A stretch of 64,000 nucleotides of DNA. Origin: an uncultured Ruminococcus sp. (GTDB taxonomy: Bacteria; Bacillota; Clostridia; Oscillospirales; Acutalibacteraceae). This document shows, in pieces, positions 17,939 through 26,566 of the stretch. A program made the translations under genes and the position numbers. Below the pieces are notes generated by a model that saw only the letters and a list, made by a program, of their open reading frames with translations, was not told the origin of the DNA and searched no databases. Position 1 is the stretch's first letter. Each line of letters starts with the position of its first letter. Location of the stretch: positions 57,194 through 121,193 of the forward strand of contig CACXAO010000004.1 in the NCBI GenBank assembly GCA_902765625.1, given 5' to 3'.

Positions 17939-18169
17939 ATGAAAAAATACATCAGGATAGTCGTTGAATTTGAGCGCGACGGAACCCTTCTGCCCATAAG
18001 AATCATCTGGGACAACGGAGCCGAATACCCCATCAGCAAGATACTCGACGTCAGGTACTTTTCCTCAGAGAGCGAACGCGCAAGCGGAATCAAATACACC
18101 TGCCTTATTCGCGGTAAAACAAGAGAAATTTTCTTTGACCGCTCGCGGTGGTACGTTTCGCGCGCATAA
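17939..18169 (+). CDS. Small beta-rich protein under LexA control
   Basis: A 76-residue soluble protein with alternating strands, including RIVVEFERDGTLLPIRIIWD, a conserved-looking RYFSSESE, IKYTCLIRG and a C-terminal FFDRSRWYVSRA. From memory, similar small proteins in Clostridia sit beside Y-family polymerase (dinB/umuC) genes; none is present here. ATGAGG precedes the ATG. The operator in its promoter marks it as DNA-damage inducible, and the divergent uvrB operon fits. Its function is unknown; an accessory role in translesion synthesis is an inference only. Confidence 0.8.
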   Translation: MKKYIRIVVEFERDGTLLPIRIIWDNGAEYPISKILDVRYFSSESERASGIKYTCLIRGKTREIFFDRSRWYVSRA

Positions 18170-18172
18170 AAC

Positions 18173-18198
18173 AAAAAGCTCCCGGCAAATGCGGGAGC
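18173..18198 (-). terminator. Terminator between convergent genes
   Basis: 7-bp stem GCTCCCG/CGGGAGC (18178-18198), followed on the minus strand by TTTTTGTTTT. It serves the acyltransferase operon and may also stop the small SOS gene. Confidence 0.8.
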
Positions 18199-18206
18199 CT
18201 GAAAGC

Positions 18207-19259
18207 TTATTGTTTTTTCGCGACGGCGAGAAGCTGCTTTGTCGGGAAGGAGAATATCGGAAGCGAACACAAAAACACCAGACCGACGGCGATCAGTATG
18301 TAAATCACCGTGGCTATAATGCCGCCCGTCAGGTTCTCGATATGATCGTAAAGATGGATCTCCTCGAAAACGATCAAAAAGCTCTTGTGCCAGAAGTAGA
18401 TTTGCAGGGTCTTTGCACCGATTCCCGAAACGTAGCCGAGGTTCTTGTTCGGCAAAAGGCAAATAAGCGCAAGGGTTATGCCGATCGACAGCAGATAGGC
18501 GAAAATGCGGTAGAGCGGTCCGAACAGACTTCTCTCGTCGAGCGCGGTGTAGCGGTTTCTGCCCGTGAATATCGGACGGAGCGAAAACAGGAAATCGCGG
18601 TGGAAAAACAGCAGGAACAAAAACGCCGCAAGGCAAGCCGCAAAAAACGCCGCCGCAATGATTTTGAACTTTCTGCGGTTGAGAAAACGGTAGAGGTCGA
18701 CCGGGTCGAGGTAATAGCCCAGCAGGAACACCGGGAAAAATACCGCGATCCGCATAAGCGCGAACTCGTCGCCGAGGTTGCTGTCGAAGCCCGCCATAAC
18801 GCCGATCAGTACCGCGAAAAGCATGACGTACTTTTTGTCGAACTTGCGGAACGCCCACACAAGAGCCGTAAAAACAGCCATTGCCCACATGAACCATGTG
18901 TATGTATCGTAAATCTCAAAGGTCGCGTAAACAGGCGGAAGTCCCGTGAACATGCGAACCACCGCGGTGATCATACGCAGCACCAGACCGATAAGAACAA
19001 ACGCGAGGATCTTGTATTTCGGGAACTTTGTCTCGTCGTTCATCGGCTTGAGAAACAGTCCGCTGACAAAGAGGAACAGCGGCATATGGAAGGAATATAT
19101 CATTACGTACAGCGCCTTTTCGAGCGTGTAGCCGTCGAAATCGGTCATGTAGTTGATCGCGTGACCGATGACAACGAGGACGATCGCGAGGCATTTTATG
19201 TTGTCGTAGAGATAAATTCTCTCCTTGGCGTTTGGAATTTTTTTAACTTCCGTACTCAA
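18207..19259 (-). CDS. Acyltransferase 3 family membrane protein
   Basis: 350 residues with about ten transmembrane helices. The family signature is the N-terminal NIKCLAIVLVVIGHAINY with its conserved His, and YSFHMPLFLFVSGLFL. Such enzymes transfer acyl groups to sugars or other surface molecules across the membrane; the substrate cannot be told from sequence. It begins at TTG with AAGGAG 8 bases upstream, 12 bases after the stop of the small lipoprotein gene, and is likely the last gene of an envelope operon. Confidence 0.85.
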   Translation of the reverse strand: MSTEVKKIPNAKERIYLYDNIKCLAIVLVVIGHAINYMTDFDGYTLEKALYVMIYSFHMPLFLFVSGLFLKPMNDETKFPKYKILAFVLIGLVLRMITAVVRMFTGLPPVYATFEIYDTYTWFMWAMAVFTALVWAFRKFDKKYVMLFAVLIGVMAGFDSNLGDEFALMRIAVFFPVFLLGYYLDPVDLYRFLNRRKFKIIAAAFFAACLAAFLFLLFFHRDFLFSLRPIFTGRNRYTALDERSLFGPLYRIFAYLLSIGITLALICLLPNKNLGYVSGIGAKTLQIYFWHKSFLIVFEEIHLYDHIENLTGGIIATVIYILIAVGLVFLCSLPIFSFPTKQLLAVAKKQ

Positions 19260-19271
19260 AATGAAAGCTCC

Positions 19272-19676
19272 TTACTGCTTTGTAAAATAGACCTTGTAGC
19301 CGTCGTAGGTTACAACGATGCACTGCTTTTCGCCCTTTGTTACAATATCGAACTGCGACTGTGTGTCGTCGTCAAAGAGCACGTTTATTTTGTCGCCGGC
19401 AATCTCGTAGGTACCGGTGTGGGTGCCGTCGGTGGGGTTCCCCGGACTGAGCCACAGCTCAAAGGTGCCGTTCGACTCAAAGCTGAGCGTACCCTGATAG
19501 TTGGAGTAGTAGGAATTGTAAACCTCGCGGATATCAACCTCGTCGCCGCTGGCGTTGTCAGCCGAGGACGGAACCCAGACGGTGTCCTTTATTTCGACCG
19601 AGCCGCCGCATGCCGTGAGAACAACAAGACATAAGACCGCCGAAGCAAAGACGGATATCAAAGCTGCTTTTTTCAT
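19272..19676 (-). CDS. Small lipoprotein with a beta-barrel-like domain
   Basis: 134 residues. A signal peptide ends in the lipobox VVLTAC, predicting lipid anchoring at Cys near position 22. The remaining 110 residues are strand-rich: IKDTVWVPSS, GTLSFESNGTFELWL, GTYEIAGDKINVLFDD and a final YKVYFTKQ. The pattern (W near the start, G-T-F, G-x-Y-x-I) resembles lipocalin-like small domains. The C-terminal half matches that of the next gene upstream, so the two look like duplicates. Start placed at the MKK of the signal peptide. Confidence 0.75.
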   Translation of the reverse strand: MKKAALISVFASAVLCLVVLTACGGSVEIKDTVWVPSSADNASGDEVDIREVYNSYYSNYQGTLSFESNGTFELWLSPGNPTDGTHTGTYEIAGDKINVLFDDDTQSQFDIVTKGEKQCIVVTYDGYKVYFTKQ

Positions 19677-19684
19677 GGCGTCAC

Positions 19685-20341
19685 CTAACCGAAGTATACG
19701 GTGAAATCGCCGTATTGAATATTGAACTGCGCCGGTGTGTCGCCGTCCCATTCGGTCACCTCGATGCGCATGTTTCTGTCGTTTGTATACGTCGCGTGGA
19801 TCGTCTTGTCCTGAACAACGTACGCTCCGCGGTTCGACTCGCTCGAGATAAGCGTGTCCTTGAAGGTGCCGTCGCTGTTGAAGGTGAGAACGCCCTCGGC
19901 GGCTCCCGTGCCGAACACCTCGCGCAGCGTCGCGCTGCCGCCGGTGAGGTTGTCGTCTACCTTGCCGTTTGGAATGAAGGTGGCGTTGAAATAGCTCACC
20001 TCGACGTCAGGATCGGTAGGTACTGCGATATCGATCGGCTCGTCCTCGGTTTTGACCGAGCTTTCGGCTGAGGTGGTCTGTTCCGTTTCAGCCTTGGTTT
20101 CGACTGTCTCATCCGCAGCGGAGGTTGCGGCTGCTTCAGTCGTCTGAGCTGCGGGAGCGTCTGTCTGAGAAAGAGCTTCCGTTGTTGCTGCAACGGTGGT
20201 TTCTTCACCCTTGAAAATCGACAAGCCGCCGTTCATAAAGAAAATCGCGCCGCCGACTATCGCTCCGACAACTACTACCGCTACGATAATCAGAATTACC
20301 AGCGGCGCGTTTGAAGTCTTTTGTTGATGCTTTCCTGCCAT
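19685..20341 (-). CDS. Membrane-anchored protein with Thr/Ala linker and beta domain
   Basis: 218 residues: short basic cytoplasmic tail, one helix (about 13-36), a Thr/Ala/Glu-rich linker (about 45-100) typical of wall-spanning segments, then a strand-rich domain with VSYFNATFIPNG, REVFGTGAAEGVLTFNSDGTF and a final FTVYFG. This outer domain is related to that of the neighbouring lipoprotein (both have REV, LTF/LSF-x-S-x-GTF, and end in VYF). GGAG precedes the ATG. Function unknown. Confidence 0.75.
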   Translation of the reverse strand: MAGKHQQKTSNAPLVILIIVAVVVVGAIVGGAIFFMNGGLSIFKGEETTVAATTEALSQTDAPAAQTTEAAATSAADETVETKAETEQTTSAESSVKTEDEPIDIAVPTDPDVEVSYFNATFIPNGKVDDNLTGGSATLREVFGTGAAEGVLTFNSDGTFKDTLISSESNRGAYVVQDKTIHATYTNDRNMRIEVTEWDGDTPAQFNIQYGDFTVYFG

Positions 20342-21304
20342 TTAGTTCTCCCCGCTTTCCTCTGCAGCGCGCTTCATCTTGATCAGTACGCTGCGCTTGA
20401 TCATTTTTCCGTCAAAATAAATATACTCGTCGCCGTCGGCGGATTCGTCGATCTCAAGCTTTCTGAGCTGCCCGGCGGTATCCTCCTCCGCTTTTTTGCG
20501 GCGCAGGTTTTCAAGCTCGCTGTATTTCTCGCTGAGCCGCTTGTCCACCTTGCGCGACTGAGACTCGCGGTCGGTTATCATTATATACATCCTCTTGTAA
20601 ATCGCGGAATTGATGATGAACGCCGTGACCGAGGGCAGAATGAACAGTCCCAAAACAGCGGTGACTACAGCGATCGCGATCGAGTTTCCGCCGCAGCAAA
20701 TCAAAAACGACGAGGCTACAACAAGCATCAGAAACAAGCCGAACGTAGCGATCAGATTTGATTTCAGCTCACCGAAGCTCATGAGGAGTCCGTTGCGGTA
20801 AATCGCCTTCATCGGAAGGTCAAAGCTGACGGTCATCGCCGGAACGTGGAAGAAAAAGAACATAAGCAGCACGCCGATAAGAATGCAAAACGCCATCAGC
20901 ACATAGAACATTCCGTTCTCGGCGCCCATGCGAAAATAGAGCGTCGCGGAGTAGTAGGTGAAAAACGCGGCGATATAAAATAATATTCCGTGCACCAGAA
21001 AACGCAAAAAGTTCTCTTTTACGTTTGCAACAAACGTTCTGAATACGTCCACGTCAAGCTCGCCCTTTGCGATGTGCAGGGTTACGCTGACAACTCCCGC
21101 GTAAAACGGGAACAGCGGAATAACCGTGAACAGCTGGATAAAAAATGAATTTATGCCGGTCAGAGTGTTTATCGCGAAAAATGCTGCAAAAAACACCGCG
21201 GCGGGTATCGCAAATAAAAGATTGGTCAGCAACAGCTTGGGAAAGCCCCTGAACAGGTTGCCGAACACCCGCGCAATAGGCAGGGTTTTGTTTTCATTTG
21301 CCAT
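20342..21304 (-). CDS. Multi-pass membrane protein, YesL/DUF624-like
   Basis: 320 residues with five or six helices in the first 235 residues, and a charged cytoplasmic tail (SEKYSELENLRRKKAEED) rich in Lys and Glu. The start, with an FRGFPKLLLTNLLFAIPAA first helix, recalls YesL (DUF624) proteins, but I am not sure. Its stop overlaps the region just before the next ATG (3 bases), indicating coupling. ATG after GGAGG. No catalytic motif recognised. Confidence 0.6.
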   Translation of the reverse strand: MANENKTLPIARVFGNLFRGFPKLLLTNLLFAIPAAVFFAAFFAINTLTGINSFFIQLFTVIPLFPFYAGVVSVTLHIAKGELDVDVFRTFVANVKENFLRFLVHGILFYIAAFFTYYSATLYFRMGAENGMFYVLMAFCILIGVLLMFFFFHVPAMTVSFDLPMKAIYRNGLLMSFGELKSNLIATFGLFLMLVVASSFLICCGGNSIAIAVVTAVLGLFILPSVTAFIINSAIYKRMYIMITDRESQSRKVDKRLSEKYSELENLRRKKAEEDTAGQLRKLEIDESADGDEYIYFDGKMIKRSVLIKMKRAAEESGEN

Positions 21305-21328
21305 AAGTTCCTCCGAATGAATTAGATA

Positions 21329-21994
21329 TCACCAAAACGCTTTCGCGAACAGCGTCCACAATACCGTGTCGAGAAGCGCGGCGAGAAATGTCATGATCAG
21401 CGCGGACACAAACCGCGAGCTGTAGCGCAAAACGCTCTCCCTCATTCCGCACTCAGGCGGTTCGGCCGAGATCATCAGCCTGAACTGACGTATCGAAAAC
21501 CGAAACGCCGCCGCCGAAAATCCGGTGAGCGCAACGCAGAACAAAAAGGTTCCCGGCAGGAGCACCAAAAGATAGAAGCCCAAGCCGTTTAGTCCGTTTT
21601 TAATAATGAGATACGCGGCGGTCAGACCTGTTCCGAAGCCCTTGAACAGCACCGTGAACAGCTGAAACGGAAGTCCCCACGGGGCGGTTCCGAGCAGATA
21701 GACAGCCGTGATAAATATGAAATCCGAGGCGAAGCAGGCGCAGAACACTCCCAAGGCTCCCTTGCTCAAACGCGAGTCGAGGTTGGTAGTAAAGAGAAAA
21801 TCGAGCGACTGCAGCATTCCGTCGCCGGCGCTGCGCGCGTATGCCGCTCCCAGAGCAAGTCCCGCAAGAAGCAGGACGGCAAAAAGAAGCGTTACTCCGT
21901 TTTTCTTAGCTGTCTGAGCGAGGTTCGGCAGGCTGATACGCGGTCGGTTCGCCAGCGGACGCGGTTTTTTGAATGAAAATACAATGCCTTTCAC
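21329..21994 (-). CDS. SpoIIM-like membrane protein
   Basis: 221 residues with five predicted helices. The stretch LLGTAPWGLPFQLFTVLFKGFGTGL resembles the central region of stage II sporulation protein M, which takes part in forespore engulfment in Bacillus. Length is close to SpoIIM. A GTG start is chosen because AAAGGG lies 8 bases before it, while an ATG in between is out of frame. It lies in a run of envelope genes rather than near other spoII genes. The family call is moderately sure; the role in sporulation is inference. Confidence 0.6.
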   Translation of the reverse strand: MKGIVFSFKKPRPLANRPRISLPNLAQTAKKNGVTLLFAVLLLAGLALGAAYARSAGDGMLQSLDFLFTTNLDSRLSKGALGVFCACFASDFIFITAVYLLGTAPWGLPFQLFTVLFKGFGTGLTAAYLIIKNGLNGLGFYLLVLLPGTFLFCVALTGFSAAAFRFSIRQFRLMISAEPPECGMRESVLRYSSRFVSALIMTFLAALLDTVLWTLFAKAFW

Positions 21995-22051
21995 AGAAAC
22001 ATCCCTTTCTTTAACTTCGTTAAAGCATATGAGGGATGTCTGCAAAATATG

Positions 22052-22849
22052 TTACCTGCCCAGCTCCTCGGCGCGGTCGGTGCACGCCTGCATTGCGTCG
22101 CGGATGGCTTCGGTAAAGCCGTGCTCTCTGAGCTTATTGAGAGCCGCGATGGTGGTGCCGCCCTTTGAGCTGACCTTTTCTATCAGAACGTCGGCGCTGT
22201 CGCCGCTCTCTCTGAGCATTGCCGCCGAGCCCTCAAGGGTGGCGCAGATAAGGTTCATCGCCTTGTCGTAGTCGATACCGCAGGATTCGGCGTAATCAGC
22301 CATTGCCTTGGCAAAAAGATAAATATACGCCGGACTTGAGCCGTTGACCGAGATGATCTCGTTCATGTGCTCCTCGGTGATGTACTCGCACACGCCGCTG
22401 CCGGCGAAAAGCTCCTCAACGATCTTTTTGTCCTCGTCGGAGATATTCTCCGACGGACAGAGAGCCGAAGCGCCCTTGCCGAGAAGCAGAGGTGTGTTCG
22501 GCATTACCCTGACCACGGGACATGCCCTGCCGAGAGCGTTCTGAACGTAGCTGATGGAGATGCCGGCAGCGATCGATACGAAGGTATTATCCTCCGTTGC
22601 CGCGTCTTTGAGAGACTCGATAGCCTCGGCGTAATGCTGAGGCTTTACCGCCAGAACGATGATGTCGCTCTTCGCCGTAACATCAGCACAGGAGCCGCAT
22701 ACAGCGGCTCCGAGCTCCTTCATGAGATTTTGCTTTTCCTCGCTGACGTCAAAAACATTGATGTTGTCAGCGTTTCCGTTGCGGGCGATGATGCCCTTGA
22801 TGATCGCGGTCGCCATGTTGCCCGCGCCGATAAATCCGATTTTTTTCAT
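22052..22849 (-). CDS. proC: Pyrroline-5-carboxylate reductase
   Basis: 265 residues with the N-terminal IGFIGAGNMATAIIKGI Rossmann motif, VLAVKPQHY near residue 70, VVRVMPNTPLLLGKGAS near residue 115, and the C-terminal VSSKGGTTIAALNKLREHGF signature. It makes proline from P5C with NAD(P)H. AAGG precedes the ATG. It stands just downstream of the wall-lysozyme gene without other proline genes. Confidence 0.97.
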   Translation of the reverse strand: MKKIGFIGAGNMATAIIKGIIARNGNADNINVFDVSEEKQNLMKELGAAVCGSCADVTAKSDIIVLAVKPQHYAEAIESLKDAATEDNTFVSIAAGISISYVQNALGRACPVVRVMPNTPLLLGKGASALCPSENISDEDKKIVEELFAGSGVCEYITEEHMNEIISVNGSSPAYIYLFAKAMADYAESCGIDYDKAMNLICATLEGSAAMLRESGDSADVLIEKVSSKGGTTIAALNKLREHGFTEAIRDAMQACTDRAEELGR

Positions 22850-22871
22850 AATGATCCTTCTTTATAAATGC

Positions 22872-25313
22872 TTAAATGCTGAATCCGCTGCTGCGTGAGC
22901 AGGAATAACTGAATCCGTATTTGTTGAGCCAGCCGTCGTTCTCGTAGTCGCCGTAGAAGAACATCTCGGCTTCGTCGATTCGTCTGTAGAGCAGACCCCA
23001 CCAGCAATCTCCCGCGGCGTGGTGCCACTGGAAGAAGTTCGCAACGTACTGCGACTTGCTTACGTTGTTGAGGTCACGGCTGCCGGAGCCGCCCGACGCG
23101 GAAGCGTACTGAGAATAAATATATCCGGTCGTGCCGTTTGAAAGCTTGATTTTGTACCAGCTTGAATTGTAGAGCTGCGCGTCCACAAAGGTGAACGAGG
23201 TGTCCTCGTCCATTGTGGTGACTACCGAATAGCCCGTGCCGGCGCCTGAGCGCAGGTTGACGTAGTCGGTATTCACATAGCCGCTGCCGCCCGACTTGAC
23301 CGAAGCGGACGAGCCGCCGCTGCCCGTATTGAGCAGAACGGAACGCAGATCGCTGTCGTTGGTAATGGCGTAAGAGCCTACGTTGTACGCGAACGAAACG
23401 AGCGAGTCGAACTGCTGCTGATTAAACTTTACGTCGTTTGACTTCAAAAACGCGTTGGTGCGCGTGGTGTAGCCGCCCGTGTTTACGGTGTCACAGAGAT
23501 AGGCGTAAGCCTCGTTGCGCGTAACGTTGTTGTAGAACTGCTCGTTGGTGGTGATGACCTTGCCGTAGCCGACTGTGGGGTCTGAGGTGATGGCGTCGGC
23601 GGTAAGCTGAGGCAGATAGCCCTCAAAAACGGAGATCAGGTTGATGACCTCGTCGCTCGCGCGTCTTTCGCCGGTTACGGTCGTTGTCTTGTCGGTTGAA
23701 TTTGTAACGAACACCTCTCTCTCGCCGCTGACGGGTGTGGTGAGATATTTATCGTAGTCCACAAACTTGGAATACGCCTTGAACGTCCATCTGCCCGAGG
23801 AATTGAGCCTTTGTGTGCCCGACCAGAGAATGGTTCCGGACTCGGTCTTTTCCTTTTCGGCGTCGACCGTGTAGGTGGTTGAACCGTCGGTTACAACAAA
23901 GTATACGCCGACGCGGTCTGTATCGGTGATCGCCTTGAAGCTCACGTTGGAGCCCTTGGGTGCGGAGTTCGGTGTGGCGTAAACAAAACGGATGTTGTCT
24001 CTGCCGATAACCTCGATAAGGCAGGTAGCCGCGCCGCCTGAAGTGTAGGCGGTGATGGTCACAAAGCCGTTCTGCGACTGGGTGTCGACGATGCCGCCGT
24101 CGACCTTGGCGATATTCGTATTGGAGGACTTCCACTTTACGCCGGAGGTCGTCGACGTGAGCAGCACGGACTTGCCGCGGCGCATATTCTCGATGCTCTT
24201 GCAGGAGATATTGACGCTGCTGCCCGATTTTACGGTGACGTTACAGCTCGCCGAGGAGCTGCCCGAGGCGGCGGTGATCTTCGCGGAGCCTGCGCTCTTT
24301 GCGGTGACTACGCCGTCGGAGTTGACCGTTGCGACCGAGGTGTCGGAGCTTGACCACTTGACCGAGCCGCCCTTGGCGGTGATTGCGAGCTGATTGCCCG
24401 TGTAGATTGTCTCGGAGGTATTAGAGAGGCTGATGCTTCCCGATGACGAGGAGCCGCCCGAGGATGAACCGCCCGAGGAGCTTTTTTCGATTGTGATATA
24501 GTCCTTGATGACCCAGCCGGTCTTGCCGTCGGAGGTCTTGATATTGTACCAGTCTCCGGTGGGAGATTCGCTGACGAGCGTGAACTTGGTGTTCTTGCGC
24601 ATACAGCTGATCACGGCGTTGCCGGTTCCGGCTCCCTTGCGGAGATTTACGTAATCCTCGTTGACATAGCCCGTTGAAGCGGACGACGAGCCTGAGCCGC
24701 CCGAGGATGAACCGCCGCCCGAGGAGCTTTTTTCGATCGTGATATAGTCCTTGATGACCCAGCCGGTTTTACCGTCGGAGGTCTTGATATTGTACCAGTC
24801 GCCGGTGGGAGATTCGCTGACGAGCGTGAACTTGGTGTCCTTGCGCATTACCGTTACGACCGAGTTGCCTGTGCCGGCGCCTGTGCGCAGGTTGACATAG
24901 TCGGCGTTGATAACGCCCGTTGAGCCGGATGAGGATGACGAAGAATCGTCGTCCTTGATCTCAGCGTCTGCTCCGCCGCTGCTGCCGCTGTCGGTGGCGG
25001 TAACGAAGCTCTTGTGGACGTAGCCTGTTTTGCCGGTCTCCTTCTCGGTGATCTTGTACCAGTCCGAACCGTAAAGCTCGCCGCTCTCAAAGGTGACCTC
25101 GGTGTCCTCACGCATACAGGTCAGAACGCTGTAGCCGGTGCCCGCGCCCGAACGCAGGTTGACGTAATCGTCCGAGATGTAGCCCTTGCCGCCGGTTACG
25201 GGCTTTGTCGCCGCGTTTGCCGCTATCATCGGTATAGCAACCGCGAATACGGAGGCTATAAGAATTACGGCAAGCACGATGCAGACTACTCTTACAACTG
25301 TCTTTTGTTTCAT
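22872..25313 (-). CDS. Cell-wall protein with SH3b repeats, Ig-like domains and GH24-type lysozyme domain
   Basis: 813 residues. A signal peptide/anchor helix (about 8-32), then three bacterial SH3 domains (about 43-105, 132-200, 214-280, each with an N/D-YVNLR-GAGTG motif) joined by Gly/Ser linkers, a Big_2-type Ig-like domain (about 290-360, WSSSDTSVATV), further beta domains, a GH24 lysozyme-like domain (about 545-650, with LISVFEGYLPQ, VGYGKVI and FDSLVSFAYNVG), a fourth SH3 domain and a short C-terminal tail. It likely cuts peptidoglycan outside the cell and binds it through SH3 domains. The catalytic Glu would be that in FEG. SH3 domains 2 and 3 are nearly identical in DNA, a recent duplication. 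Confidence 0.85.
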   Translation of the reverse strand: MKQKTVVRVVCIVLAVILIASVFAVAIPMIAANAATKPVTGGKGYISDDYVNLRSGAGTGYSVLTCMREDTEVTFESGELYGSDWYKITEKETGKTGYVHKSFVTATDSGSSGGADAEIKDDDSSSSSSGSTGVINADYVNLRTGAGTGNSVVTVMRKDTKFTLVSESPTGDWYNIKTSDGKTGWVIKDYITIEKSSSGGGSSSGGSGSSSASTGYVNEDYVNLRKGAGTGNAVISCMRKNTKFTLVSESPTGDWYNIKTSDGKTGWVIKDYITIEKSSSGGSSSGGSSSSGSISLSNTSETIYTGNQLAITAKGGSVKWSSSDTSVATVNSDGVVTAKSAGSAKITAASGSSSASCNVTVKSGSSVNISCKSIENMRRGKSVLLTSTTSGVKWKSSNTNIAKVDGGIVDTQSQNGFVTITAYTSGGAATCLIEVIGRDNIRFVYATPNSAPKGSNVSFKAITDTDRVGVYFVVTDGSTTYTVDAEKEKTESGTILWSGTQRLNSSGRWTFKAYSKFVDYDKYLTTPVSGEREVFVTNSTDKTTTVTGERRASDEVINLISVFEGYLPQLTADAITSDPTVGYGKVITTNEQFYNNVTRNEAYAYLCDTVNTGGYTTRTNAFLKSNDVKFNQQQFDSLVSFAYNVGSYAITNDSDLRSVLLNTGSGGSSASVKSGGSGYVNTDYVNLRSGAGTGYSVVTTMDEDTSFTFVDAQLYNSSWYKIKLSNGTTGYIYSQYASASGGSGSRDLNNVSKSQYVANFFQWHHAAGDCWWGLLYRRIDEAEMFFYGDYENDGWLNKYGFSYSCSRSSGFSI
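24481..24602 (-). repeat. Intragenic direct repeat, copy 1 (SH3 domain 3)
   Basis: About 122 bases that match 24727-24848 with 5 differences by eye, offset 246 bases (82 codons). It encodes one SH3b unit plus part of its Gly/Ser linker. Confidence 0.85.
24727..24848 (-). repeat. Intragenic direct repeat, copy 2 (SH3 domain 2)
   Basis: Partner of 24481-24602. The differences are mostly third-position changes, so the protein units are almost the same. Recombination between them would remove or add one SH3 module in frame. Confidence 0.85.
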
Positions 25314-25350
25314 ATTTTCACCTTCCTGACTTCTAAAATTCTAAACAGAA

Positions 25351-25379
25351 ATTATATCATATTGTGACAGTTTTTTCAA
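25351..25379 (-). promoter_or_regulatory. Promoter of the wall-lysozyme gene
   Basis: TTGAAA (25374-25379), 17-base spacer and TATAAT (25351-25356), 37 bases before the ATG. Confidence 0.8.
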
Positions 25380-25392
25380 TAAGTCAGCGCCG

Positions 25393-25944
25393 TTATTTGA
25401 ACGAGCGCAGGAGTTTTCCGTGGATTTTTCTGACGTAAAGCATGACGAACGAGGTGAGCGCGAAATCGTACAGCAGAAAAAACAGATTGCCGAACGCAAG
25501 AAACGCGAGGGGCATATATATTCCGAAAAGGGTAAACTCCTCAGCCGGAACCGCCAGCAGCTTTACGGCGATGAAAAACGAACCGACCGCCGCGGCGTTG
25601 AAAACCGCGAATTTGAATATGTATTGCAAAATTCTTGACTTTACCTTACTCTCAAAAAACGCCTTGAGCACCGGATAGTACCCGAAAAGCACGGCGAAAT
25701 TCAGCACCGCCTCCTTGTCGCCCGCGATAAAAAACGACAGCACCGACACAACGGCGTAAACGCCGAGCGCCCATTTTGCGCCGTACTCAACGACTACCGC
25801 GACGAGCAGTCCGCCGGCAAAGCACGGCAGAGCGTAGGTTCCGACCGGAACGATCGAGGTTATCAGCATGAGCACGACCGCCAGCGCCGCGATGATTGCA
25901 CAGAAAGCAAGCTTGAAGGTCGGCTTAGTGACAGGGCTTTTCAT
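25393..25944 (-). CDS. Small multi-pass membrane protein, possibly ECF S-component-like
   Basis: 183 residues with five or six helices, starting KLAFCAIIAALAVVLMLITSIVPVG, a pattern seen in ECF-transporter substrate-binding subunits (S-components), followed by a Pro-containing loop. No energising ECF ATPases lie nearby, and no ligand motif is recognised, so the call is tentative. Third gene of the DUF5685-DnaJ operon, one base after the J-protein stop. Confidence 0.55.
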   Translation of the reverse strand: MKSPVTKPTFKLAFCAIIAALAVVLMLITSIVPVGTYALPCFAGGLLVAVVVEYGAKWALGVYAVVSVLSFFIAGDKEAVLNFAVLFGYYPVLKAFFESKVKSRILQYIFKFAVFNAAAVGSFFIAVKLLAVPAEEFTLFGIYMPLAFLAFGNLFFLLYDFALTSFVMLYVRKIHGKLLRSFK

Positions 25945-25945
25945 A

Positions 25946-26566
25946 TCAGCGGCACCCTCCGCCGCAGCAGTTGCACATGCAGTCGGCGCAGATCATAGCG
26001 CTGCATACATCGCACGGCGAGCAGCCTCCGTACTCGTATGAATTATTCGGGCGGTAACCGCCGTAATTGTAGTTGTACTGTGTGTTCATGTTGTTCAGCG
26101 CGGTGCGGTACTCCTGATTGTTGGGATCCATGTTGACCGCTGTCTGGAACTCAACATTCGCGCGGTCGTTCCAGCCTCTGCGGAAAAAGCACATTCCTGT
26201 GAGAAAGTGCCACTCCGCGTCGCGTTCGGCTTCGGGAATGCCGTTGAGGATATTTTCCGCCTCGTTTATCATATTGCGCTGAATGTAGATTCTGACGCTG
26301 TTGTATTTGGAATTAGCCGAGGAACCATAGCCCGAGCTGTATGACGAGGAACCTGTGGAACCGGTTCCCTTTCCCTTCCGGCGCATACGGTTGATTTCGT
26401 CGTACGCCTCGTTTACCTCCTTCATCTTCTGCTCGGCAACGTCTGCGAGCGGACTGTCGGTGTAATTGTCGGGGTGGTATTTTTTCGCGAGATTGCGGTA
26501 CGCTTTTTTTATTTCTTCGTCGGTTGCGCCCGGTGAAACGCCGAGCACCTCATAGGGATTGCTCAT
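25946..26566 (-). CDS. J-domain protein with cysteine-rich tail
   Basis: 206 residues. The N-terminal J domain (about 3-65) has [21 protein letters not shown] and the essential HPD in [11 protein letters not shown] Gly/Ser linker, a helical TPR-like segment (about 95-150) and a C-terminus with ten or more Cys in 30 residues ([20 protein letters not shown]) follow. There is no DnaJ zinc-finger/CTD. It probably stimulates Hsp70 (DnaK) on specific clients; the Cys tail may bind metal. Its ATG overlaps the DUF5685 stop (ATGA), so the two are coupled. Confidence 0.85.
   Translation of the reverse strand: MSNPYEVLGVSPGATDEEIKKAYRNLAKKYHPDNYTDSPLADVAEQKMKEVNEAYDEINRMRRKGKGTGSTGSSSYSSGYGSSANSKYNSVRIYIQRNMINEAENILNGIPEAERDAEWHFLTGMCFFRRGWNDRANVEFQTAVNMDPNNQEYRTALNNMNTQYNYNYGGYRPNNSYEYGGCSPCDVCSAMICADCMCNCCGGGCR

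Noticed and set aside
17887-18897. 336-codon minus-strand frame overlapping the acyltransferase and the small SOS gene
   Set aside because: It is a shadow of 18207-19259 in another frame, with low-complexity Arg/Pro-rich protein and no ribosome site.
18135-19634. 499-codon plus-strand frame
   Set aside because: Antisense shadow of the acyltransferase and lipoprotein genes, very rich in charged residues, no family features.
24481-24848. Repeated units that could suggest a CRISPR-like or other repeat array
   Set aside because: They are in-frame SH3 modules of a wall protein.
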